From the NCBI GenBank assembly GCA_905233445.1, contig CAJOEP010000021.1, positions 1 to 55,636 on the forward strand: 55,636 nt of DNA, in the 5' to 3' direction. The first letter of the stretch is position 1. Each line of letters opens with the position of its first letter. The notes beneath the pieces were generated by a model. That model was not told the origin of the DNA and made no database searches. It saw only the letters and a program-made list of their open reading frames with translations. This DNA is from an uncultured Bacteroidales bacterium (GTDB lineage Bacteria; Bacteroidota; Bacteroidia; Bacteroidales; F082). Positions 23,998-33,072 of the stretch are shown here, in pieces. The position numbers were made by a program, and so were the translations under genes.

Positions 23998-25056
23998 ATG
24001 AGACCTTTATCGATATTAAAAGTCCCGTTGCTATTTTTATTCTTCATTGAATTTCAAATAGTTATCTCTTCTGAAGCGTATTCCCAGGAGAGCAAAAATC
24101 TTCGTGTCGCATTTTGGAACTTCGAGAATTTCTTCGATCCGTTTGTCGATTCAACGCGTGTTTACAACGAATTTACCGAACACGGCAGCCAGCATTGGAC
24201 AAAATCGAGGTTCTATAAGAAACGCAACAATATGTATAAAGCCATTTTGGCTATCTCTGAAAACGAGCCGTTTGCAGTTCTCGGCATCGCGGAGATTGAA
24301 AACCGATATGTTCTGAATTCATTGTTCAACCAAACACCGTTGAAAACACATAATTACCGCATTATTCATTATGAAGGCAATGACAATCGCGGCATTGATG
24401 TGACTATGATTTATTGTATAGATAAACTGCAACTCATTTATACTGAAGCTATTAAGATTGTAAATCCACAAAATCCGAACTATAGGACGCGCGATATTCT
24501 CTACGCTAAGTTTTACGATAAGCGAGGCGACACCATTCATTGTTTCGTTAACCACTGGCCATCGCGTTATGGAGGCGAAAGAGAAACTGTAAAAAAACGC
24601 GCACTAGCAGCTAACACGTTGAAAAATAAGATCGATTCACTTGTTTTTCTGCATCAGACTATACCTAAAATCATAATCATGGGCGATTTTAACGACACAC
24701 CTGAAGACCCGAGTATTTGTGAGGTGTTGAATGCAAAATCATTTGAAAAATCAGACAAAAATGCTGTTCTGGTGAATCTTTTTACCGATGGACGCAAACT
24801 TGGTTTCGAAGGTACGCTGAAACATCAGTACAATTGGCAGATTTTCGACCAGATAATTGTCTCCAAATCATTGGTTGACAATGAAAAAGGACTGGTTTAT
24901 AAACAAAATAGCGCTACTATATTCCACGGCGACTTCCTTTTTGAAAAAGATGAGTCGTATGGAGGCGTGAAACTGTTTCGAACATACGTTGGACCGAAGT
25001 ATTTCGGAGGATACAGCGACCATTTGCCAGTGTATATCGACTTGATATTCAAATGA
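23998..25056 (+). CDS. Secreted endonuclease/exonuclease/phosphatase family protein
   Basis: 352 residues from the ATG at 23998; the frame is open much further upstream, but that part is antisense to the neighbouring gene and precedes the promoter. A signal-like N terminus (LKVPLLFLFFIEFQIVIS) is followed by the EEP fold: RVAFWNFENFFDP (Asn and metal region), GIAEIENR (metal Glu), HCFVNHWPSRYGGE, IIMGDFNDTPEDP (catalytic Asp/Asn) and SDHLPVYIDL (final Asp-His). It is expected to cut phosphodiester bonds in the envelope or outside the cell; substrates in this family range from DNA to lipids and phosphates. Convergent with the AddB-like gene, 3 bp between stops. Confidence 0.85.
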   Translation: MRPLSILKVPLLFLFFIEFQIVISSEAYSQESKNLRVAFWNFENFFDPFVDSTRVYNEFTEHGSQHWTKSRFYKKRNNMYKAILAISENEPFAVLGIAEIENRYVLNSLFNQTPLKTHNYRIIHYEGNDNRGIDVTMIYCIDKLQLIYTEAIKIVNPQNPNYRTRDILYAKFYDKRGDTIHCFVNHWPSRYGGERETVKKRALAANTLKNKIDSLVFLHQTIPKIIIMGDFNDTPEDPSICEVLNAKSFEKSDKNAVLVNLFTDGRKLGFEGTLKHQYNWQIFDQIIVSKSLVDNEKGLVYKQNSATIFHGDFLFEKDESYGGVKLFRTYVGPKYFGGYSDHLPVYIDLIFK

Positions 25057-25059
25057 TTG

Positions 25060-27789
25060 TCATCGCTTGCATATGTCTTTGAAATCACAGAAACTGCAAG
25101 ATTTTGTGTCTTCTGTCTGTGTAAATGGTATGTCTTTGTCAAAAATCTCAGCTAAAAACTCATTGAAATACCTGTCGCAGGTTTCTACAAATGATGTACT
25201 CAATTCATGTGAATCGTTGATTTCCAGATTGTAGAGTCCGTCGCTCAACTTCTGGAAACCGACGATGCCTGGCCGTATCAGATTAGGTGCGATATCCGGA
25301 TGACTGTGTAAATACAAATATTTATATAGCATCAACTGTATCGATTTTTCTGCCATCGATGTGATGCCGACAACCTTGTCGTTGATTTTTACATCGTATG
25401 GGTTCACTTTGCCAGTTTTGTAGTCAATGACACGAATGATGTCACCAACGCGGTCTATACGGTCGGCATAACCATGCAATAAGACCTTATGTCCTTGATA
25501 ATCAACTTCTTTGTTGAGTTCAATCTCGGTGGCTTCAATCACCAGTTGGTTGCCTTCTTTTAAAAACTTGCGCTCTTCATTGATGAAGCTCCGCAACATG
25601 TTGTCGATTACTGTCTTGTTTAGGTAATTGAAACCTGTGTCAGGCAAACCATTGGTAAAACCATTGTCAATCAATGATTTATGATAACATTCTTTGAAAT
25701 GTTTTTTGTACATTTCATCAAATAAAGTGAGCGAGATGATTTCGTTTTTTCCAAAAAACTTGTAGAAATAATCCAAAGTTGCATGAATTATACTGCCAAT
25801 CACATTCACCTGTATCTCTTCTTCAAGAGATTTATCCTCAATCCGTTCTATTTTTGTCCAATAGAACTGCAACGGACACCTGACATAGCACCCAATGGAA
25901 GTAGGCGAGAGCTTCTCTATTTTGTTTAAGATGCCATCGGTTTTCTCTATTTCGATTCTTTCATGTTTCTCACTGATTATCGGCGACTTATATTGCAAAT
26001 GCTCGATTTTCACATTGTCGTACCTTTTGGCGTATTCAAATTCCAATTGCCTGATAAAACGGCTCGGCTCACCGCCGGAAAACTCAGCTATGTTGTTGTA
26101 ATACAGATTGATACGTCTGGCATTTTGCAAAAGTCTGTAAAAGTGGTAAGCGTAAACAGCCTGCTGCTGGTCGTAGGTCGGCAAACCGTAAGCCTTGCGT
26201 AAGTCAAACGGAATCAAGCTGTTATTGTTTTTGTTTTGCGGCAGAATACCTTCGTTGACACTCAAAAGATGAATGGTGTCAAAGTCGAGGTTTCGGGTCT
26301 CCAACAATCCCATTATTTGCAAACCATCAGAATCACCCTGCAAATTTATTGCCATCTGACTGGATACTTGAGCATAAAGCATCTGTAAATCAATGATTTG
26401 AATATATTCAGAATACTTTTTCAACAACAATTCCAGCCTGTTTGCAATTCTACCTGCCACGCTAATCTGATTCTTGGTGAAATTATCGTCCTTCCCAAGA
26501 TTTTCTATCGAAACAATTAATATTTGCTTCAGAGATGTGACGCATTCTTTTGAATTAAGCCATTTATTTGTGGCGATATCCAAAAACTTATATAGAATCT
26601 CGTTGTCCTCAAACTCTTTCAAATTAGATTTCTTGAAATAATAAACCGAATTTTTTGCCATTTCCATTAGCCATTTATTCAGTTTTGTATATTCTAAATC
26701 GTTGAAAATCAATTTGATAAAGTCAGAATTGCAAAAACGGATAAAAGTCCAAAGATATAGCTTGTCCGGAGCCTCGGATAACGTGTTCTGATATCTGAAC
26801 CATTGGTCGATGAAGTGATAAACAACAGTTTTGTCAAAAGGATAGCCCATCGTAACCCTGATTTTGTCTTCCGACTCTGGAATCGAATTCAAAACGGGTA
26901 TAAGAAGCGATTCGTCAGCGAGTACCACTACAGTGCTATCTTTTTGATTGTCAGACTGTTGTGCTAATTTAAGCTGCAATGCATTAGTCTGTACCGAATT
27001 ACCCGAAACACTTATTACATTGATTTCCTTTTTTTGAGTTCTGAAATTGTCATCAATGAAGTTTTTCTCGATATTCGGATGTCTTTCGAAGAATTTTCTG
27101 GCAAAATACCCCGCTTCCTGCTTTTTATCTTCAAAGTAATATTTGTCTAAGTCCCACAGCATCACTGCGTTGCCGCTTTCAACCATCCTGACGATAATGT
27201 TTTCTTCGTTTTTGGTCATTGCATTGAAACCGGCGAAAATGATTTTGCGTCCCAGTGTGCATTTTTGCAATGTGGCATCGTCAAAATGCGCTATCTTCCT
27301 TGTTATCAAGCCATAATAACCCTGTCCGTTTTTCTGCAAAGTCTCGCGCAAACTGTTATAATAGGTGAGGAGTGAGGAGAAAAACTTCAAATAATTCGAT
27401 TCTATGCCGTTTTCAAGGCTCAAATTCCATTCCTCAATTTCTTTCGCATCTTTCAAATGAGCAAAAAGCTTGGAAGCGTCAACGTCGTACTGGTCTATTT
27501 CGTCAAAATCCTTAGCCATCTGTGCGGCATAGGGGAAAAACTCGCTGTTCATTTTGACGATTTCGAATATAACTTCAATGTTGTCAATGAGTTGTAAGCC
27601 GCTCCATTCTTCCATCGCCTGCTGAATTGAAAGGATTTGCGGCACCCAGAAATTGGTTTTTATTTTTTTCGACAACTCGTTTCGCAGCTGCAATGCGGCA
27701 CGTTTGTTGGGGAAAACAATGGTGATGTTTTCTTTGGTCAAATCGTAATGATTTGATATATAATCACTTATCTTCTTGATGAAAGCCAT
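25060..27789 (-). CDS. AddB-like PD-(D/E)XK nuclease/helicase-fold protein
   Basis: 909 residues. The N-terminal part (ITIVFPNKRAALQLRNEL) and the middle (LETRNLDFDTIHLLSVNEGI) resemble the inactive helicase modules of AddB. The C-terminal 270 residues are a RecB-type nuclease: SPTSIGCYVRCPLQFYW, GSIIHATLDYF, HGYADRIDRVGD and VIDYKTGKV (the D-x-K core). Four cysteines for a 4Fe-4S cluster are present, one in CYVRCPLQF and three in CSFCDFKDICKR, as in AddB. It probably works in double-strand break processing with a helicase subunit encoded elsewhere. It overlaps the nucleotidyltransferase gene upstream by 22 bp, so the two are translationally linked. Confidence 0.85.
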   Translation of the reverse strand: MAFIKKISDYISNHYDLTKENITIVFPNKRAALQLRNELSKKIKTNFWVPQILSIQQAMEEWSGLQLIDNIEVIFEIVKMNSEFFPYAAQMAKDFDEIDQYDVDASKLFAHLKDAKEIEEWNLSLENGIESNYLKFFSSLLTYYNSLRETLQKNGQGYYGLITRKIAHFDDATLQKCTLGRKIIFAGFNAMTKNEENIIVRMVESGNAVMLWDLDKYYFEDKKQEAGYFARKFFERHPNIEKNFIDDNFRTQKKEINVISVSGNSVQTNALQLKLAQQSDNQKDSTVVVLADESLLIPVLNSIPESEDKIRVTMGYPFDKTVVYHFIDQWFRYQNTLSEAPDKLYLWTFIRFCNSDFIKLIFNDLEYTKLNKWLMEMAKNSVYYFKKSNLKEFEDNEILYKFLDIATNKWLNSKECVTSLKQILIVSIENLGKDDNFTKNQISVAGRIANRLELLLKKYSEYIQIIDLQMLYAQVSSQMAINLQGDSDGLQIMGLLETRNLDFDTIHLLSVNEGILPQNKNNNSLIPFDLRKAYGLPTYDQQQAVYAYHFYRLLQNARRINLYYNNIAEFSGGEPSRFIRQLEFEYAKRYDNVKIEHLQYKSPIISEKHERIEIEKTDGILNKIEKLSPTSIGCYVRCPLQFYWTKIERIEDKSLEEEIQVNVIGSIIHATLDYFYKFFGKNEIISLTLFDEMYKKHFKECYHKSLIDNGFTNGLPDTGFNYLNKTVIDNMLRSFINEERKFLKEGNQLVIEATEIELNKEVDYQGHKVLLHGYADRIDRVGDIIRVIDYKTGKVNPYDVKINDKVVGITSMAEKSIQLMLYKYLYLHSHPDIAPNLIRPGIVGFQKLSDGLYNLEINDSHELSTSFVETCDRYFNEFLAEIFDKDIPFTQTEDTKSCSFCDFKDICKR

Positions 27790-28529
27790 AACTCCGCGTT
27801 TTTCAGTTGTTTCTGTGTCCCCAAATCAAACCAGTAGTCGGGATGTATCAGTTCTGACTTAACTCTCTGATTTTTAGCGATTTTTTGGTAAAGTTCGAAA
27901 ATGTAACAAGGTTTTACTTCAAAATCTTTGAAATATTCAGGTTTAAAAATATGTATTCCACTGAATGACAATAATTTACAATCGTTTGGCAATTCACCGT
28001 CACCGTCATAATCGTTGGTTTCATTATTGAACCTTCCAAGAAAATTATCTTGATTATCAAACACTAACTTACGTTTGCTATAACGTTCTTGTGTCAGCAG
28101 CCAGACAGCATCGTCGCTTTTGCAGAAATCGTCGTAAAAGCCTTTCAAATCAACATTTGTGAGTACATCGACGTTGTGAACCAGCACCGCTTCGCTTTGC
28201 GCGAAATAGGGTAGAGCCTGCAAAATGGCGCCGCCAGTGTCCATCAACAGTTGTCGCTCGTCAGAAATCTCAATAAGTATGTCGTCATTTCGACCGGAAC
28301 GAAGTGAAGCGGAGAAATCTCCTAAATACTCAATAATTTGCTCTCCAAAATGGTGAACATTAACCACAATATGATTAAAATCCTGTTTAATCAAATCTTT
28401 AAGTAACACTTCAAGTAAAGGCTTATTATCAATTGAAACTAAAGCCTTTGGAGTGTTGCTTGTAAGCTCCTTCAAACGGGTTCCAAGTCCTGCTGCGAGA
28501 ATAAATGCCGTTTTTCTACTTTGCTTCAT
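27768..28529 (-). CDS. MurU-like sugar-1-phosphate nucleotidyltransferase with repeat insert
   Basis: 253 residues. The nucleotide-binding signature is AAGLGTRLKELTSNTPKAL (GxGTRL...PK), followed by VHNVDVLTNVDL (metal Asp) and HPDYWFDLGT near the C terminus, as in MurU and mannose-1-phosphate guanylyltransferases. It should make a UDP- or GDP-activated sugar from a sugar-1-phosphate. The gene overlaps by 14 bp the end of an AmgK-like kinase gene, which is the AmgK-MurU arrangement for peptidoglycan amino-sugar recycling. Residues around 70-82 (FSASLRSGRNDDI) are encoded by an interspersed repeat (28282-28322) also found between genes, apparently inserted in frame in a surface loop before ISDE. 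Confidence 0.82.
   Translation of the reverse strand: MKQSRKTAFILAAGLGTRLKELTSNTPKALVSIDNKPLLEVLLKDLIKQDFNHIVVNVHHFGEQIIEYLGDFSASLRSGRNDDILIEISDERQLLMDTGGAILQALPYFAQSEAVLVHNVDVLTNVDLKGFYDDFCKSDDAVWLLTQERYSKRKLVFDNQDNFLGRFNNETNDYDGDGELPNDCKLLSFSGIHIFKPEYFKDFEVKPCYIFELYQKIAKNQRVKSELIHPDYWFDLGTQKQLKNAELWLSSRR
28282..28322. repeat. Family-B interspersed repeat inside the MurU-like gene
   Basis: The plus strand carries cgtcatttcgaccggaacg then aagtgaagcggagaaatctc. Relatives of the same sequence are at 39085-39112 (intergenic), 44966-45005 (reverse orientation, end of a gene) and 50537-50590 (in a gene). In frame with the host gene and without a stop. Confidence 0.75.
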
Positions 28530-29988
28530 AAGCGTGACTTATATGTTGTGCCAAATGATTTATTTCGACCCTAACCATCGGATAGTTTTCGTGAATCAAC
28601 TCACCGATTTTCTGTGCGAAAAACACCGACCGATGCTGCCCGCCTGTGCAACCGAAGTTGACTTGCAAGTTCTTAAAACCGCGTTCTAGATAGTTGTCAA
28701 TCGACTGATAGACAAGCAATTGTACGTTTTGGAGAAAATAATGCGTGTCAGGCTTTTCGTCCATAAACTCTTGAACTTCAACGTCTTCACCGGTTTTTTG
28801 TTTGAATTCAACGTAACGCCCCGGATTTGGCAATGCTCTACAATCGAATACGAAGCCTCCGCCATTGCCGCTTTTGTCGTATGGAATACCGCCGTTTTTA
28901 TATGAAAAACTATTTACTGTGATTGTAAGTCGTTCGGGTTCAACGCTTTCGTATTTGGGCAAAACGATACTAAATTGCTTTATGACTGACCGAAGCTCCG
29001 GTAAGTCAAACGGTAACTCCCATTTCTCGTTAACTTTCAGCAGTTCCTTAATCGCATAAGGTATGCTTTGCATGAAGTGTAACTTCTTCTGTATCAAGCC
29101 CCTGAATCCGTAAGCGCCAAGAACCTGCAACAAACGAAGAAGAACAAATGCCGGGAAATATTTGTCGAAATCGGTTGTAGAGACGCACGGCCGTACGTCT
29201 CTACACGATTTCAATAATTGTTTTTTATAAAAATCAATCAATTCCCGCCTCAAATCCTCGGGAATCCTCGCCTTTACTTGATACAGCAATGAAATCACGT
29301 CATACTGCAGCGGACCCTTTCTTCCTCCTTGATAATCAATGAAATAGGGTTTATTATCGACTATCATGATATTCCTCGACTGAAAATCCCTGTACATGAA
29401 GAAATCGGACGGCGCCTCAAGAATATATTTTGCAAGTCGCTGAAAATCAATGTCTAACTTTGTCTCGTTAAATGAGATCTCCTCGTGTTCCTTCAAAAAA
29501 CAATATTTGAAATAGTCCAAATCGTCCATTATCGACATCTCATCGAAAGCTGCAGTGGGGAATGCCTTCGAATAATCGAGCCCTTTATGTCCAATTATCT
29601 GAAAATCAATGAGTTTATCAAGAGATTTTTTATACAAATCGATTGTGTTTTTGTCAAAACTACCGTTTTTTAGACAATCTTCAACATGATGGAACAGGGT
29701 TACGTCGCCAAGGTCAGTTTGGATGTAAACAGCTTTATCGGAAGAGATCGCCAAAATCTCAGGGACAGGCAGTCCACATTCGTGGAAATGCTTGGAAAAA
29801 CTGAAAAATGCAGCGTTTTCCTCAATATTGATGTTATAAGCTCCAATCAAATATCTTTTGTCGGTTTTAACGCGAAAATAGCGCCGCGATGAGCCTGAAC
29901 TTGGCATTGGGCTGATTACCAAAGCTTTTTCACCAAGATTTTCAACGATTTCTGCAATCGTTTTCTTTATTTCTTCCGAAGTGAGCAT
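28516..29988 (-). CDS. AmgK-like sugar kinase fused to RapZ C-terminal domain
   Basis: 490 residues. Residues 1-340 are an aminoglycoside-phosphotransferase/AmgK-type kinase: SGSSRRYFRV near the start, catalytic Asp in MYRDFQSRNIM and metal Asp in YFIDYQGG. AmgK phosphorylates MurNAc/GlcNAc at the anomeric position. Residues from about 365 match the RapZ C-terminal domain (FGCTGGQHRSVFFAQKIGE), which in enterobacteria binds glucosamine-6-phosphate and regulates its synthesis. The next gene is MurU-like, so the unit looks like amino-sugar recycling with built-in sensing; that role is inference. Residues CRDVRPCVSTTD near 265-276 come from a palindromic repeat (29167-29212) inserted in frame. 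Promoter box TAAGTTTG at 30007-30014. Confidence 0.85.
   Translation of the reverse strand: MLTSEEIKKTIAEIVENLGEKALVISPMPSSGSSRRYFRVKTDKRYLIGAYNINIEENAAFFSFSKHFHECGLPVPEILAISSDKAVYIQTDLGDVTLFHHVEDCLKNGSFDKNTIDLYKKSLDKLIDFQIIGHKGLDYSKAFPTAAFDEMSIMDDLDYFKYCFLKEHEEISFNETKLDIDFQRLAKYILEAPSDFFMYRDFQSRNIMIVDNKPYFIDYQGGRKGPLQYDVISLLYQVKARIPEDLRRELIDFYKKQLLKSCRDVRPCVSTTDFDKYFPAFVLLRLLQVLGAYGFRGLIQKKLHFMQSIPYAIKELLKVNEKWELPFDLPELRSVIKQFSIVLPKYESVEPERLTITVNSFSYKNGGIPYDKSGNGGGFVFDCRALPNPGRYVEFKQKTGEDVEVQEFMDEKPDTHYFLQNVQLLVYQSIDNYLERGFKNLQVNFGCTGGQHRSVFFAQKIGELIHENYPMVRVEINHLAQHISHAYEAK
29167..29212. repeat. Family-A 46 nt palindrome inside the AmgK-RapZ gene
   Basis: Inner arms tgtagagacgcac and gtacgtctctaca meet at ggcc (29190/29191), with outer arms gaaatcg and cgatttc. 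A decayed copy of the same palindrome is at 50664-50695, also inside a gene. The element is in frame with no stop in the host reading direction and adds about 12-15 codons. Confidence 0.85.
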
Positions 29989-30006
29989 TACAAAAATTTT
30001 AGCTTA

Positions 30007-30014
30007 CAAACTTA
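30007..30014 (-). promoter_or_regulatory. -7 box for the AmgK-RapZ/MurU/AddB unit
   Basis: TAAGTTTG on the minus strand, 18 bp before the ATG at 29988, implying a short leader. Divergent from the box at 30056-30063. Confidence 0.5.
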
Positions 30015-30055
30015 CAAATTTTTTTTAAAATATTTCTAAATCAATGGAAATTTAT

Positions 30056-30063
30056 TATTTTTG
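30056..30063 (+). promoter_or_regulatory. -7 box for the DUF349 gene
   Basis: TATTTTTG, about 93 bp before the ATG at 30157. The leader includes a small palindrome, tttcgcgaaagcgaaa (about 30093-30108), of unknown role. Confidence 0.55.
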
Positions 30064-30156
30064 CAGCGAGAATTTTACTCCCATATCGAGTTTCGCGAAA
30101 GCGAAATTCTGATAACAACTTAATTAAAATATTGATAATCAAACATTTATCTAAAA

Positions 30157-32028
30157 ATGAACGCTACCGAACTCAAGACAATTGAGAAACTCAATCAGCC
30201 GACAATTTTGCCGGGTTCTGTTAAAATCAATGTGAAAATTGATGTGAATGAAGAAATTCCACAAGAAAATGAATTGGATTTAATCGACGAAAACGAGGAA
30301 GAAGAAGAACTGGAATTCGATTTTTCAAATCTTAACAAGCTTCAACTTGTTGAACTTTTGGAAGAGACAGTTCAAGATTCAGACATCGCAAAGATTAAGG
30401 ATAAAGTCGTTGCTATTAAATCTAACTTCTTGAAACTCAACAAGGAAGACCGTGACCGCGAGATGGAACAGTTTATCCTTGACGGTGGCGACAAAGAGAG
30501 CTATGAGCACAAAGACGACCCGCTGGAGGTACGATTCAAGGCTGCTTTCGACATTTACAAGGTAAATAAGGAAAAATATAAGGAAGAACTCGAGAAACAA
30601 AAAACCGAAAACCTTCAGAAAAAACTTGGAATCATTGAGGAATTGAAGGCTTTGATTTATTCCGAGGAGACTTTGAAGAAGACTTACGACGACTTCCGCG
30701 CATTGCAGGACAGATGGAAAGAAATTGGTCAGGTACCTGCCAACGAGGTCTCAAATATCTGGAACACATACCATTTCCTGATTGAGAAATTCTACGATAA
30801 GGTGAAGATTAACAGAGAGTTGCGTGATCTTGACCTGAAGAAGAATCTCGAAGCTAAAATTGAAATTTGCGAAAAGGCTGAGCTCTTGCTTCTTGAGAAA
30901 TCACTGACAAAAGCGTTTAAACTTTTGCAGAAATATCACGATGAGTGGAAGGAAATCGGTCCTGTTCCACAGGATAAAAAAGACGAAATCTGGGAGCGTT
31001 TCAAGAACACCACCGACAAGGTCAACCAAATCCGCCGCGAGCATTACGCAAAGATAGAGGAAGAGCAACAAGCCAATTACGAAGCAAAAGAAGCTATCTG
31101 TGTGAAGATGGAAGAGATTGTTAATGAACAGGTTAACAGCATCAACGCATATCAGAAGAAATCGAACGACGTGAACGATTTGTTCAAGATGTGGAAAGAA
31201 ATCGGACCTGTCCAAAAGAAACAGAGCGATGAAATCTGGAACCGTTTCAAGGGCGCAATGAACACATTCTTCGAGGCAAAGAAGGAATTCTTCAGCAAAC
31301 TCAAGATGCAGCAGATGGAAAACTACAATAAAAAGTTGCAAATCTGCGTTGAAGTTGAGAATCTCGTCGATTCGACAGAATGGAAGAAGACCACCGACCG
31401 CATCAAGAAACTGCAGGAAGAATGGAAAACCATCGGTCCAGTGCCGAAACGTCATTCCGACAAGATATGGAAACGTTTCCGTAGCGCATGCGATGCATTC
31501 TTCGGCAAGAAATCGGAGCATTTCTCTGGAATTAAAGGCGAAGAAGACGCCAATCTCAAGGCAAAACAGGAACTCATCGAGCGCATCAAAGCTTACGAGC
31601 TTAAGAAAGACCGTAACGAGAATATGGAGGCTATCCGCGGATTCCAAAGAGAATGGATGGCCATAGGCCACGTCCCGATGAAGGTCAAAGACGCTATCCA
31701 AAACGAATATCGCAGCCTTATTGATGGTATGTTCGATAAGATGCGCGCCAACGATAACGAGCTGACTACCAACGAGTACCGCAATATGATTTCTGGTCTG
31801 AAAGAAGATCCGGATTCACGTGACAAGGTCAGAAAAGAACGCCTCAACCTGCAGAACAAGATTCAGAAACTGCGCGATGAAATTGTTACATTGGAAAACA
31901 ACATCGGTTTCTTCGCAAGAAGCAAGCAGTCAGAGCTTTTGAAAGCAGAATATGAGAAGAAAATCGCCAAAATCAAGAATGATGTGAAGGTGCTTGAGGC
32001 GAAGATCAAAATATTGAATGAACAATAA
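30157..32028 (+). CDS. DUF349 multi-repeat protein
   Basis: 623 residues, highly charged and helical. After an acidic N terminus (residues 30-65, rich in Glu/Asp) there are five copies of a roughly 70-residue helical repeat marked by W-x-x-I-G-x-V: RWKEIGQVP, EWKEIGPVP, MWKEIGPVQ, EWKTIGPVP and EWMAIGHVP. A coiled-coil tail ends the protein. DUF349 proteins are widespread in Bacteroidetes and Actinobacteria; their function is not established. The 3' end overlaps the aroC start by 11 bp. No signal peptide, so cytoplasmic. Confidence 0.9.
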   Translation: MNATELKTIEKLNQPTILPGSVKINVKIDVNEEIPQENELDLIDENEEEEELEFDFSNLNKLQLVELLEETVQDSDIAKIKDKVVAIKSNFLKLNKEDRDREMEQFILDGGDKESYEHKDDPLEVRFKAAFDIYKVNKEKYKEELEKQKTENLQKKLGIIEELKALIYSEETLKKTYDDFRALQDRWKEIGQVPANEVSNIWNTYHFLIEKFYDKVKINRELRDLDLKKNLEAKIEICEKAELLLLEKSLTKAFKLLQKYHDEWKEIGPVPQDKKDEIWERFKNTTDKVNQIRREHYAKIEEEQQANYEAKEAICVKMEEIVNEQVNSINAYQKKSNDVNDLFKMWKEIGPVQKKQSDEIWNRFKGAMNTFFEAKKEFFSKLKMQQMENYNKKLQICVEVENLVDSTEWKKTTDRIKKLQEEWKTIGPVPKRHSDKIWKRFRSACDAFFGKKSEHFSGIKGEEDANLKAKQELIERIKAYELKKDRNENMEAIRGFQREWMAIGHVPMKVKDAIQNEYRSLIDGMFDKMRANDNELTTNEYRNMISGLKEDPDSRDKVRKERLNLQNKIQKLRDEIVTLENNIGFFARSKQSELLKAEYEKKIAKIKNDVKVLEAKIKILNEQ

Positions 32029-33037
32029 TACCTTTGGAACGGCATTTTGCCTGACCACATTCGGTGAGTCACACGGGGCAGCTATCGGCGGAGTAATCGA
32101 CGGCTGTCCCGCTGGTATTTTGTTGGATAAAGCTTTGATTGAGAAAGAGTTATCACGTAGAAAACCAGGACAAAACGCCACTATGTCGACTCGTAAAGAA
32201 CCCGACGAAGTGGAACTTCTTTCGGGATTGTTTGAAGGCAATACCACTGGCACACCGATAGCGTTTGTGATTAGAAACAAAGACGCGAAAACATCTGATT
32301 ATGAGAACATTAAGGATGTTTTTCGCCCATCGCATGCCGATTTTACATATCAGGAAAAATATGGCATAAGAGATTATGCGGGTGGTGGCAGAGGCTCTGC
32401 GAGAACGCTTTTGCCATGTGTGGTTGCAGGTGCTATTGCGAAACAGATTCTTGCATTGCAAGACATTGAGATTCAATCAAATGTGATTCAAATAGGCGAG
32501 GAGAGAAGTGCTGGATTTTCAAATGATGACATTGAACGCATTTTAAGCCGTTTTAGAGAAGAAAAAGACACCGTGGGCGCTGTCGTCCAAGGAATCGTCA
32601 AAAACGCCCCTGTTGGCATTGGAGAGCCAGCTTTTCAGAAGTTTCATGCTGTGCTGGCCCATGCGATGATGAATATCAACGCTGCGAAAGGCTTTGAAAT
32701 AGGCGAAGGATTCAACGCCGCCCGTATGCGAGGCAGCGAATGTAACGATGAGTTCTATTATGACGGCGAACGTATCCGCACAAGAACCAACCATTCGGGC
32801 GGCGTTCAAGGTGGTATCACAAACGGCGAAGATATTGTTTTCAATGTCGCTTTTAAACCTATTCCATCGGTGATGCTGCCGCAGAAAACCGTTGATATTC
32901 ATGGCAATGAGAAGGTTTTGGAAATTCAAGGTCGTCACGATGTATGCGTCGTTCCCCGTGTGATTCCAATGATAGAGGCGATGGCCGCGATGGTGACGTT
33001 GGATTTTGTTTTATTAAAAAAATGCAATAAAATGTGA
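32018..33037 (+). CDS. aroC: Chorismate synthase
   Basis: 339 residues. It converts EPSP to chorismate, the last step of the shikimate pathway, using reduced FMN. Family signatures are present: GESHGAAIGGVIDGCPAG near the N terminus, RKPGQNATMSTRKEPDEVE, GGRGSARTL, RTNHSGGVQGGITNGEDI and GRHDVCVVPRVIPMIEAM. Slightly shorter than the usual 350-360. It overlaps the DUF349 gene by 11 bp and so is probably translationally coupled to it. The FMN riboswitch unit follows; its promoter overlaps the end of aroC. Confidence 0.96.
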   Translation: MNNNTFGTAFCLTTFGESHGAAIGGVIDGCPAGILLDKALIEKELSRRKPGQNATMSTRKEPDEVELLSGLFEGNTTGTPIAFVIRNKDAKTSDYENIKDVFRPSHADFTYQEKYGIRDYAGGGRGSARTLLPCVVAGAIAKQILALQDIEIQSNVIQIGEERSAGFSNDDIERILSRFREEKDTVGAVVQGIVKNAPVGIGEPAFQKFHAVLAHAMMNINAAKGFEIGEGFNAARMRGSECNDEFYYDGERIRTRTNHSGGVQGGITNGEDIVFNVAFKPIPSVMLPQKTVDIHGNEKVLEIQGRHDVCVVPRVIPMIEAMAAMVTLDFVLLKKCNKM

Positions 33038-33057
33038 CATATTTAAGAAATATGTTG

Positions 33058-33065
33058 TATCTTTG
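33058..33065 (+). promoter_or_regulatory. Promoter of the riboflavin operon
   Basis: TATCTTTG -7 box just before the FMN riboswitch. TGTG at 33033-33036, overlapping the end of aroC, is 21 bp upstream and serves as the -33-like element. Confidence 0.65.
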
Positions 33066-33072
33066 CAGCGTA

